Below are positions 24,208 to 29,367 of a DNA stretch of 29,367 nt, piece after piece (positions within the stretch are counted from its first letter, which is position 1; each line of letters starts with the position of its first letter). The notes under the pieces are model-generated. The model did no database searches. It saw nothing but the letters and a program-made list of their open reading frames with translations, and had not been told where the DNA came from. This DNA comes from a virus. A program made the translations under genes and the position numbers. The DNA lies in IMG/VR virus record IMGVR_UViG_3300012931_000059, positions 1-29,367 of that record; one strand, written 5' to 3'.

Positions 24208-24966
24208 ATGGCAGCAAAAGACACAACGAAAGACATCAAGACCGCAAAGGTCACCGAAATCATCTCATCGGCTGAACTGGCACGAGTCCAGCGGGAAACA
24301 GGGGAACTCACCGGGGGTTTGATTACCCGCGCTGCGGAACTCCAAATTGAGACTGAGCATGACTATGCCAAAGCGGATAGCTTACTTACTGGGATTCGTG
24401 AAGTCTCCCGGACGGCCCCGATGAAGCTGGATGAGATCATCAAGCCCATCAAAGCAGGATTGGCTTTGTTGAACGGGGTCCGAAAGAAGATGATGGACCC
24501 GCTTGCGGCGTCGGAGGCTACAGTACGTAGCAAGATGCGGGAATACCGGGTCAAGGAACAGGGGGAAATCGACCGGAAGCGGATGGAGAAGGAGAAGGAG
24601 GACCGGAGGATTCAGGAGAAGGCAGAGGAGGCGGAACGGCAGTTGGCTGCTGCCAGAAGTGCCGCCCAGCGCAGGGTACTTGAACGGAAACTTGAGCACC
24701 TGGGGGCTAAGGCTATTGAGGCCCAGTCAGTGGTGGTGGAAAAGCCTGTTGTGGTATCCGGCAGCACCACTAGAACTACCAGAAGGGTCAGGGTGGTAGA
24801 TGCCGATCTACTCATTAGGGCTGTGGCAGACAGCAAGGCCCCATCGGATCTCATCACCATTAACACTTCGGTGCTCAACAAGATGCACCGGGACAACCAG
24901 GACTACACGGAATCCCTGCCGGGAGTGGAAGGGTACGATGACATCTCCATTGTCGAACGGCGGTAG
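24208..24966 (+). CDS. Coiled-coil phage recombination-associated protein
   Basis: 252 aa. A long charged helix spans residues about 50-165 (IREVSRTAPMKLDEIIKPI, MMDPLAASEATVRSKM, then Lys/Glu-rich repeats). The C-terminal domain has TRRVRVVDADLL and ends with VEGYDDISIVERR. This layout matches a frequent phage family of unknown biochemical function often found near annealase or exonuclease genes. The ribosome-binding site is AAAGGGGAAA. Confidence 0.6.
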   Translation: MAAKDTTKDIKTAKVTEIISSAELARVQRETGELTGGLITRAAELQIETEHDYAKADSLLTGIREVSRTAPMKLDEIIKPIKAGLALLNGVRKKMMDPLAASEATVRSKMREYRVKEQGEIDRKRMEKEKEDRRIQEKAEEAERQLAAARSAAQRRVLERKLEHLGAKAIEAQSVVVEKPVVVSGSTTRTTRRVRVVDADLLIRAVADSKAPSDLITINTSVLNKMHRDNQDYTESLPGVEGYDDISIVERR

Positions 24967-25144
24967 TAACCCTAGACTCAAAACATGTGGCAGGTGCCAG
25001 TACTACTCGGCTGAAGACTCTGAGTGCAGACTACTGCCGCCACGATTCATCCAATCCCTAACCTCCCAGTGGGAATTCCCCTACACCAGACCGGATCAAT
25101 GGTGTGGACAGTTCAAGCTCCGCACACCAGACCGCAAAAGATGA
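24938..25144 (+). CDS. Small zinc-ribbon protein
   Basis: 68 aa. CGRCQYY and SECRLLPP, then PDQWCGQFK, give four cysteines in the spacing of a common small phage/bacterial zinc-binding family (function unknown). GGAAGGG precedes the ATG at 24938, so the gene overlaps its neighbour by 29 bp; a TTG at 24950 is an alternative start. Confidence 0.6.
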   Translation: MTSPLSNGGSNPRLKTCGRCQYYSAEDSECRLLPPRFIQSLTSQWEFPYTRPDQWCGQFKLRTPDRKR

Positions 25145-25171
25145 TACGTCCCCCGTGGCTCAAACAACGAT

Positions 25172-25193
25172 GGCCGGGTCGTAAGGTCCGGCC
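25172..25193. other. Small hairpin in the gap before the next gene
   Basis: GGCCGG/CCGGCC stem with a 10-nt loop, no T-run. It lies in the 77-bp gap 25145-25221, which otherwise holds only the next ribosome-binding site if that gene starts at 25222. Confidence 0.3.
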
Positions 25194-25221
25194 TCACAAA
25201 CCAGAACAGAAAGAGAGACTT

Positions 25222-25845
25222 ATGTCAGAGTTACTGGATGAAAGCAGGGCAGTTGAGATACTAACTTGGATAGCAGAGTCATTGAAGCCCAACGGGTTCC
25301 AGAAACTGCCTACATGGGACAGTATAATGGGCCAGTGGTGTGCGGCAGGCCACTACCGGGGCATTGTCTACGTGCCACCCAAGTACTACCAGACCTTCGA
25401 TGGAGCCTGCATGGTCATGATGCGAGATGAGCAGGCTATGACTGTAAAGATTACACCACACAAACATGATCGGAGCGCAAATCCCAGTGTCGATCCGCTT
25501 AGTACCGCCTTAGAGGCGGCGGGGATGGCCATAGATCAGTTGAATACCCTCAATGCTTACATATCCAAGTGTGCTGCTGCAATACTCACAGTCATCGGTG
25601 AGTGTGATCAGCTAGCGAATCTGCAAAAGGAACTGGAGACAGATCGGGCACGGCTGGACTGGTTGTTCTCCAAGGATGGCCCATTCTACCGAGCCTCTGG
25701 AGTATATGTGGATGGAGAATACCAGGATACACCTTGCTGGGAAGGGGGGTTCCATCCCGGCTACTCTCCACTATTGGGGGTAGATCCTAGAGGAGCAATC
25801 GACCTCGCCATGAGTACTCCTCAGTCCCGTCAGGAGGGGAAATGA
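25222..25845 (+). CDS. Unknown protein, 207 aa
   Basis: The start is chosen at the ATG at 25222, preceded by AAAGAGAG. An ATG at 25141 in the same frame (ATGA overlap with the zinc-ribbon gene) would add 27 basic residues but lacks a good ribosome-binding site. It contains ELETDRARLDWLFSKDGPFY and a C-terminal DPRGAIDLAMS, phrases common in phage accessory proteins. No known fold. It has an exact palindrome at 25443. Confidence 0.6.
   Translation: MSELLDESRAVEILTWIAESLKPNGFQKLPTWDSIMGQWCAAGHYRGIVYVPPKYYQTFDGACMVMMRDEQAMTVKITPHKHDRSANPSVDPLSTALEAAGMAIDQLNTLNAYISKCAAAILTVIGECDQLANLQKELETDRARLDWLFSKDGPFYRASGVYVDGEYQDTPCWEGGFHPGYSPLLGVDPRGAIDLAMSTPQSRQEGK
25443..25455. promoter_or_regulatory. 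13-bp palindrome, exact copy 11 (AGA centre)
   Basis: TGTAAAGATTACA, in frame Val-Lys-Ile-Thr. Same codons as the copy at 4785 in an unrelated gene. Confidence 0.7.
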
Positions 25846-26057
25846 CTGAAGTGCTAACGAACAAAGGCGTTCGTGTCAGGGTGGTGTCCCTCGAACCCTC
25901 TGACGAGTTCCCCATCATAGGGGCAGCATACGTTCCAGCGATGGCCGGGTGGGAATCTCAAGCGTGGAATCTTCAAGGTGACACCATCTATTCCTACCCC
26001 TACCAGGACAGTAGACTTGACCCTGACACCGCAGTTCTGTTCCCATGGAAAGACTAG
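25842..26057 (+). CDS. Unknown protein, 71 aa, last gene of the rightward operon
   Basis: It starts in an ATGA overlap after GGAGGGGAA. It is mostly beta, with a C-terminal acidic/aromatic stretch (TAVLFPWKD). No family recognised. It faces the leftward arm across a 73-bp gap that holds a terminator. Confidence 0.6.
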   Translation: MTEVLTNKGVRVRVVSLEPSDEFPIIGAAYVPAMAGWESQAWNLQGDTIYSYPYQDSRLDPDTAVLFPWKD

Positions 26058-26076
26058 AAACTACCCACACAGACAC

Positions 26077-26111
26077 AAAAAATCCCGGTTGCCATCTTTC
26101 AGGCAACCGGG
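26077..26111 (-). terminator. Intrinsic terminator of the leftward arm
   Basis: A perfect 10-bp stem, CCCGGTTGCC/GGCAACCGGG (26084-26093, 26102-26111), with an 8-nt loop. Read leftwards the stem is followed by ATTTTTT. There is no T-run in the rightward direction, so it mainly ends the leftward transcript. Confidence 0.85.
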
Positions 26112-26130
26112 CATCCCCTAGGATGAACTG

Positions 26131-26520
26131 CTATTTCTGGTTCGTTCCTTCCACGCCCCGCTTGATCCGCTCTCTGGTGCGGCGTTGTAGCCACATCAAC
26201 GCATCTTCGCAATACGACAGGGCGATAGCGTTGTCCCGACAGGGGAACGGGCCAGCCTGAAAACAGCGGAGGCGATCAATGACGACTGCCAGCAACGCTT
26301 CCTGTGTGACACCGTTGATTCCAAACTCTTTGATTGGACCGTTCTGGAAGCTGATGTGGACGAAGTTGGACTTCTCGTTCTTCCAAACCTGATCGCCCAC
26401 CCAGTCGATGTGGTATTCGTGGTTTGCACCCCCCTGTCCGGGATCGTCAACCACTGAGATGGTCAATTGGGTTGCAGAGTCCGTCTCTACAACGTGATCT
26501 GTGATGGATCTCTTTCTCAT
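26131..26520 (-). CDS. Acb2/Tad1-type hairpin-domain protein (candidate anti-CBASS/Thoeris sponge)
   Basis: 129 aa. Residues about 57-125 match the helical-hairpin family named after Acb2 and Tad1: ISFQNGPIKEFGINGVTQEA, then a central FQAGPFPCRDN and a terminal RTRERIKRGVEGT. Characterised members bind cyclic oligonucleotide or gcADPR signals and block CBASS or Thoeris defence; many members are untested. An N-terminal ~55-residue extension (DPGQGGANHEYHIDW) precedes the hairpin. AGGAAAGG is the ribosome-binding site. It is last in the leftward arm before the terminator. The ligand cannot be read from sequence. Confidence 0.65.
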   Translation of the reverse strand: MRKRSITDHVVETDSATQLTISVVDDPGQGGANHEYHIDWVGDQVWKNEKSNFVHISFQNGPIKEFGINGVTQEALLAVVIDRLRCFQAGPFPCRDNAIALSYCEDALMWLQRRTRERIKRGVEGTNQK

Positions 26521-26535
26521 TTCACCTTTCCTTAT

Positions 26536-26573
26536 TTCGGATTTGAGTGTGGACTACCACACAACAATCCGAA
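26536..26573. other. Nested hairpin between parB-like and acb2-like genes
   Basis: Outer stem TTCGGATT/AATCCGAA, inner stem GTGTGG/CCACAC, loop ACTA. It lies just after the ParB-like stop and before the ribosome-binding site of the acb2-like gene on the leftward transcript. No T-run, so mRNA stabilisation or processing is likelier than termination. Confidence 0.5.
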
Positions 26574-26578
26574 TAGCC

Positions 26579-27859
26579 CTATTTCTTGCTCTCGCCGGTG
26601 ATCTTGGCCAGAGCGGTGAACAACTGCTTATCCGTCGTGATCCCTGCGAAGCACGCCTTGAGCGCCTCGCCAATCTTCTGCACTTTCAGGTACCCTCCGG
26701 ACGGCAGGCACAGATCCTCCACCACCTTGCGCATTTCCCCCGCCTTCAGAGGGACATACTGACTCTCGACACCTTCCTCTGCCGCAGCCCGCTGGATATC
26801 AGCAGCATCCGGACCCTTCTTGCCAGTTTTCTTGTTCTTGCGGGCCTCGATCAGTTTCTTCGCCCGATCTGCCGCCGCTTCCGTGGTGCTCTGGACTTTC
26901 TTTTCCAGCTTGGCTACCGTGCCCTCAGCCTTGATAGCTGCCTTCTCGGCCTCCTTGGACTCCTTCTCGGCCTCCTGGTAGGCGGCAGTAGCTGCGTCCC
27001 TCTCTCCCTTCTCCTTGGCCAGTTTGGCCACACGGTATGCCTCTGCCGCCGCATCAGCCTTAGCCTTGCGTTCGGCTTCCGCCTTCTCGGCTTCCGCCCG
27101 TGCCGTTTCCAATTCAGTCTTGGCCGTCTCGACCTTGGTGACTACCGCTTGGGCCTTCTCCTCATTCTTCAGCAGCTTTGCTTCGTCGGCTTCCTCCCGA
27201 TCCACTTGAGCCATGCGGGCCGCTTCCGCCCGTTCCAGGATGGCTTCCCACTTGTCCCTGGGGGCCTTGTGGAGTTCATACGCAGTGCCGATGCCCACGA
27301 GACCCTGGTCAATCTTGGTCTGGATCTTCTTTGGAAAATCCAAGAATGACACCAGCATGTTGATGTGAGAGTTACTGGCGGGCTGAACCGCTGTACCCTT
27401 GCGGCCACCGACAACCGAGAAGGTAGCGCGGATTTCCTCACGGTTGATTCCTGCATCCAGCATGCGACGGATGACGACAGCCTTGTCCATCGGCGTGAGA
27501 TCCTTACGCCGAATGTTCTCCACAGACTGGCGCCGGAGCCGCTCAGCATCATCCACGCAGTTGTGGACAGTGGCTGGAATTAGGTACTCCCTACCTTCTT
27601 CCGCAACCTCTTCGTTCAGAGCAATGATCGCCGCTACCCGGTGGAACCCCACAGTGACACTGTGAGTCTTGCCGTCCTCGGTTGGCTCCAGGAGTTCCTC
27701 TACTTCGATGGGGGTGTTGATCCCCCCTTCTTGCCGGATGCTCTCCTTGAGTTCATCCACATGGTTCGTCTTGAGTGAGAACCGTGCGTTTTCACCCAGA
27801 AACAGTTGAGAAGCCGACAGCAGTACCACTGCGGGGGCTTCCGCTTCAAATTCGCTCAT
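26579..27859 (-). CDS. ParB/Spo0J-like DNA-binding protein with long Ala/Lys/Glu coiled coil
   Basis: 426 aa from the ATG at 27859 (GAGAGG upstream). The N-terminal ParB fold includes LGENARFSL, VDELKESIRQEGGINTPIEV and the box GFHRVAAI, where classical ParB has GERR. A helical DNA-binding region follows (about 105-200: RKDLTPMDKAVVIRRM, SHINMLVSFLDFPKKI). Residues about 215-350 are an Ala/Glu/Lys coiled coil, and the last ~70 form a separate helical domain. No ParA gene is in the window. It is a candidate binder of the dispersed palindrome; ParB-fold phage proteins can also serve other roles. A GTG at 27910 would add 17 residues. Confidence 0.72.
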   Translation of the reverse strand: MSEFEAEAPAVVLLSASQLFLGENARFSLKTNHVDELKESIRQEGGINTPIEVEELLEPTEDGKTHSVTVGFHRVAAIIALNEEVAEEGREYLIPATVHNCVDDAERLRRQSVENIRRKDLTPMDKAVVIRRMLDAGINREEIRATFSVVGGRKGTAVQPASNSHINMLVSFLDFPKKIQTKIDQGLVGIGTAYELHKAPRDKWEAILERAEAARMAQVDREEADEAKLLKNEEKAQAVVTKVETAKTELETARAEAEKAEAERKAKADAAAEAYRVAKLAKEKGERDAATAAYQEAEKESKEAEKAAIKAEGTVAKLEKKVQSTTEAAADRAKKLIEARKNKKTGKKGPDAADIQRAAAEEGVESQYVPLKAGEMRKVVEDLCLPSGGYLKVQKIGEALKACFAGITTDKQLFTALAKITGESKK

Positions 27860-27916
27860 AGATCCTCTCTTTTTGTTACGCCCCGAGTGGGGCTTAGGTT
27901 TGACAGCCACGACTCC

Positions 27917-27945
27917 AGACTATCCCTGTGGAGAGTCAGAGTCAA
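27917..27945 (-). promoter_or_regulatory. Promoter of the ParB-like gene
   Basis: On the minus strand, TTGACT (27945-27940), 17-bp spacer, TAGTCT (27922-27917). CGATTTTTC precedes the -35, as at 22211. The transcript would start near 27910, giving a ~50-nt leader with a Shine-Dalgarno sequence before 27859. Confidence 0.5.
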
Positions 27946-27978
27946 GAAAAATCGGATGGGACTGGCCTACATTCCGAA

Positions 27979-27991
27979 TGTAAAGATTACA
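27979..27991. promoter_or_regulatory. 13-bp palindrome, exact copy 12 (AGA centre)
   Basis: TGTAAAGATTACA, 33 bp upstream of the -35 of the ParB-like gene promoter, in the 200-bp gap 27911-28109. That gap also holds the 12-bp palindrome CCCAATATTGGG at 28050-28061 and no supported gene. Confidence 0.75.
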
Positions 27992-28109
27992 CCGGGGCTA
28001 GTTCCATATCACAGGGTATCGCCGCAAGCACCGAGAGCACCTGTAGTGGCCCAATATTGGGTGCATGATTCGATGGTGGAACAATCTGCACCACAATTTG
28101 GATAGGAAC

Positions 28110-28403
28110 TCAACCATTTGCCCCCCTTGATATCTTTGGAGTATCTCCATGCGATCTTGTACGATATTCTTCCATCTCCAACTTGGAGATGATTGACTGA
28201 AGCAGCCCAGTTATCCGCTGGTAGTCCGCCAGCATACAGTCAGTAGCCACCTTCCCAGTCGCCCTAATGGACTTCTGGATATCCGGGGGATACGGGTGGG
28301 CTCGTAACCCTGTCCAATAGCCAACTGTTTGGACAGACTGCTCTAGATGACTGAGTAGACAGTTAGCTCGATATTCTAGCTTTCTGATTTCAGGCATAGT
28401 CAT
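28110..28403 (-). CDS. Unknown helical protein, 97 aa
   Basis: It starts in an ATGA overlap with the upstream gene. Helical, with HLEQSVQTVGYW and ITGLLQSIISKLEMEEY. The DNA carries a 19-bp inverted repeat (CATCTCCAA/TTGGAGATG, 28173-28191) within the coding sequence. No family recognised. Confidence 0.6.
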   Translation of the reverse strand: MTMPEIRKLEYRANCLLSHLEQSVQTVGYWTGLRAHPYPPDIQKSIRATGKVATDCMLADYQRITGLLQSIISKLEMEEYRTRSHGDTPKISRGANG

Positions 28404-28726
28404 AACAGCCCCTTATACCGGTCCTGTAGTTCATGAGTAGCCCCATTGAATGGACACACCCTTGACCAGTCTAGTGGTAGAGTGCCGATCCTGCTAGCCG
28501 CTTTCTTTGCTGCTTCCAATGAGGCATATTGGGCACCCGGCAGTCGTAGCCCGCTGGCCACATGCACCAGATGCCAATCCCCAGACACTTCAATTACGCC
28601 GAAGGTGCCATCAGTGTATCCCTCAAACCAACACTCAAGGCTACCTTCAGGCACTACCCGCATGAGTAGGCGAGACGCCAAAGACTCGTGCAAGTGTATG
28701 TCATCAGGTTCCCACGGTCGCACCAT
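28400..28726 (-). CDS. Unknown protein, 108 aa
   Basis: Strong ribosome-binding site GGAGGTGG. The middle (GDWHLVHVASGLRLP, then SLEAAKKAASRI) reads like a small alpha/beta domain seen in phage accessory proteins; the C-terminus has DWSRVCPFNG. Function unknown. Co-transcribed leftwards with its neighbours. Confidence 0.6.
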   Translation of the reverse strand: MVRPWEPDDIHLHESLASRLLMRVVPEGSLECWFEGYTDGTFGVIEVSGDWHLVHVASGLRLPGAQYASLEAAKKAASRIGTLPLDWSRVCPFNGATHELQDRYKGLL

Positions 28727-28746
28727 AACACCACCTCCAAAGATAG

Positions 28747-28765
28747 TGTAAATGCACTGTAAATG
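28747..28765. promoter_or_regulatory. Tandem half-sites of the 13-bp palindrome
   Basis: TGTAAATG occurs twice, 11 bp apart (one helical turn), just after the stop of the upstream leftward gene and before the next ribosome-binding site, where full copies sit elsewhere. Confidence 0.25.
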
Positions 28766-28774
28766 GCCTGAAAC

Positions 28775-28984
28775 TTAGTCTTTTTCAGCAGTTGGGGTAG
28801 GCCACTTTACCCCGAAGACCTTGTGGATTGCCGCCGCGACATCAAGATATTGCTGCCGGTAAAAGCTCCACATTTGTGTACGGCTACGGTACCTGCCCTT
28901 GAGCCGATGAGCTTCAACAACCCAATCGGCATCGTAGGGTACCTGTACCTGTAGCCTGGAATGGACAAGTCTGTATCGAATCAT
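28775..28984 (-). CDS. Small HARP-like domain protein
   Basis: 69 aa. VPYDADWVVEAHRLKGRYRS then TQMWSF and a terminal helix (DVAAAIHKVFG) follow the pattern of small phage proteins related to the HARP-type domain (Y-D-x-x-x-V...W-x-F...). GGAG ribosome-binding site. An exact palindrome lies directly upstream of that site. Function unknown. Confidence 0.5.
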   Translation of the reverse strand: MIRYRLVHSRLQVQVPYDADWVVEAHRLKGRYRSRTQMWSFYRQQYLDVAAAIHKVFGVKWPTPTAEKD

Positions 28985-28994
28985 GATGTCTCCA

Positions 28995-29007
28995 TGTAAT
29001 CTTTACA
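28995..29007. promoter_or_regulatory. 13-bp palindrome, exact copy 13 (TCT centre on +, AGA on -)
   Basis: TGTAATCTTTACA, starting one base after the stop codon of the leftward pilin-like gene and ending just before the GGAG of the HARP-like gene. Confidence 0.75.
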
Positions 29008-29008
29008 C

Positions 29009-29182
29009 CTATCTATCAGGCCACTCAACACCAGTCAACCTACCAGTCATATTGGTGTACAAACTACTGATGCCATGGGTAAGTTGTGAGAGTGTGGACA
29101 ACAGGGCTAGAGCTAGGACAGCCACAACCAAGGAGTATTCGACTAGATCCTGCCCGGTGTTATCATTCCATAGATTCCGCAT
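29009..29182 (-). CDS. Flp-type (type IVb) pilin-like protein, 57 aa
   Basis: A short leftward gene with GGTGGTGAGAT before its ATG. Residues 10-30 have the Flp prepilin signature: Gly10 followed by QDLVEYSLVVAVLALALLS. This gives cleavage after Gly, Glu at +5 and Tyr at +6, then one hydrophobic helix. The length matches Flp pilins (about 50-70 aa). Such proteins are normally exported subunits of Tad/Flp adhesive pili, processed by a TadV/FppA-type peptidase. No other tad gene is present. In a phage context it could be a decoy, a superinfection-exclusion factor or a captured host gene. It sits 13 bp after the Ala-repeat gene and 24 bp before the HARP-like gene. Confidence 0.7.
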   Translation of the reverse strand: MRNLWNDNTGQDLVEYSLVVAVLALALLSTLSQLTHGISSLYTNMTGRLTGVEWPDR

Positions 29183-29195
29183 ATCTCACCACCTA

Positions 29196-29367
29196 CTAAT
29201 ATGCTAGTGCCTGCTCTGCCAATGCCTGAAAATTAATGGGAGCAATGGCGGCGCGGGCGGCGTAGGCGGCGGTGTCGGCGGCGGCGGTGTCGGCGTAGGT
29301 GGCGGCGTCGGCGGCGTAGGCGGCGGCGTAGGCGGCGGCGGCGCGGGCGGCGGCGGCGCGGGCGTCG
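29196..29367 (-). CDS. C-terminal part of an alanine-repeat protein, 5' truncated by the window edge
   Basis: Leftward frame, open from the window edge to TAG at 29196, 56 visible residues. The repeats have the form (A/D/R/T/Y)-A-A with GCC-dominated codons (TAC, GAC, CGC and ACC at the variable positions), then a unique tail, INFQALAEQALAY. Similar (Y/D/R)AA-repeat proteins occur in phages and bacteria without known function. The pattern predicts one long alanine-rich helix, reminiscent of type I antifreeze helices, though function cannot be inferred. The unique tail and a single uninterrupted frame support coding over simple repeat DNA. Confidence 0.6.
   Translation of the reverse strand, partial: DARAAAARAAAAYAAAYAADAATYADTAAADTAAYAARAAIAPINFQALAEQALAY
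29246..29367. repeat. GGC-rich 3-bp/6-bp repeat tract
   Basis: Imperfect GGC/GTA/GTC/GCG triplets running to the window end, corresponding to the alanine-repeat coding region on the minus strand. Prone to slippage in-frame, so repeat number may vary. Confidence 0.85.

Noticed and set aside
26501-27349. 282-aa rightward frame opposite the ParB-like gene
   Set aside because: Low-complexity Leu/Arg-rich translation, as expected antisense to an Ala/Lys/Glu-rich coiled coil; no ribosome-binding site.
27860-27910. GTG start 17 residues upstream for the ParB-like protein, leaderless from its promoter
   Set aside because: The ATG at 27859 has a good GAGAGG ribosome-binding site and the ParB domain starts after it; the promoter then gives an ordinary 50-nt leader.
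28050-28061. CCCAATATTGGG palindrome as an operator
   Set aside because: A similar CCCAATATTGG occurs only once more (22647-22657, within a gene), too little to claim a regulatory family.
28173-28191. 19-bp inverted repeat as a terminator
   Set aside because: It has a one-base loop, no T-run and lies inside a coding sequence.
28983-29207. 74-aa rightward frame across the pilin-like gene
   Set aside because: No ribosome-binding site and no recognisable domain, whereas the opposite strand gives a clear Flp pilin signature with one.
1-29367. CRISPR array, tRNA genes, insertion sequences, attachment sites
   Set aside because: No regular direct repeats with spacers, no cloverleaf-like segments, no transposase or integrase gene and no flanking duplications were seen.

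Overview
The window looks like part of a tailed-phage (siphovirus-like) genome or prophage. It holds a tape-measure protein, tail-tip proteins and a large fibre. These are followed on the same strand by a dense block of phage replication and recombination genes with ATGA, GTGA or TAATG overlaps. There are no ribosomal, tRNA, integrase, lysis or capsid genes here. Host assignment is weak. The Sec-type signal peptide on the fibre, its VGIGT-type repeats, and a Flp pilin with the GQDLVEY signature together suggest a Gram-negative host that uses Flp/Tad pili. Acidobacteriota is my guess, not a demonstration.

Layout. 1-12177 (+): late tail module, made of the tape measure (5' end probably outside the window), tail-tip hub, two virion proteins, a 1321-aa fibre with an export signal and paired cysteines, and a small exported coiled-coil protein. 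12178-12313: regulatory gap with two hairpins, a 13-bp palindrome and a promoter. 12314-26057 (+): XRE-type HTH protein, XPD/DinG-like Fe-S helicase, a candidate ssDNA-binding-type protein, PD-(D/E)XK exonuclease, Sak4-like ATPase, ERCC4 nuclease, and a family A DNA polymerase split into a UDG + 3'-5' exonuclease ORF and a polymerase ORF with three small genes between them. Accessory genes follow, including a possible dUTPase-fold protein, a nucleotidyltransferase-fold protein, a coiled-coil protein and a zinc-ribbon protein. A small leftward zinc-ribbon gene sits in the gap after the polymerase. 26077-29367 (-): a leftward accessory arm ending in a clear terminator. It encodes an Acb2/Tad1-type hairpin protein (candidate anti-CBASS/anti-Thoeris sponge), a ParB-like protein, three small proteins, a 57-aa Flp pilin-like protein and the C-terminal end of an alanine-repeat protein.

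The most striking unexplained signal is a 13-bp palindrome, TGTAAWSWTTACA. It occurs exactly 13 times, in coding and intergenic DNA and on both transcriptional arms, and several near-matches fill the gaps to give a spacing often near 1.2 kb. Several copies touch stop codons or lie just before ribosome-binding sites. Chance expectation for the exact pattern in this length is about 0.004, assuming equal base frequencies. This looks like a genome-wide operator/stoperator or dispersed centromere system; the XRE protein and the ParB-like protein are candidate binders. A second regulatory signal is a small promoter family (TTGACW + CAGRCATA, 17-bp spacer) that places transcription starts at the start codons of two or three genes, implying leaderless mRNAs.
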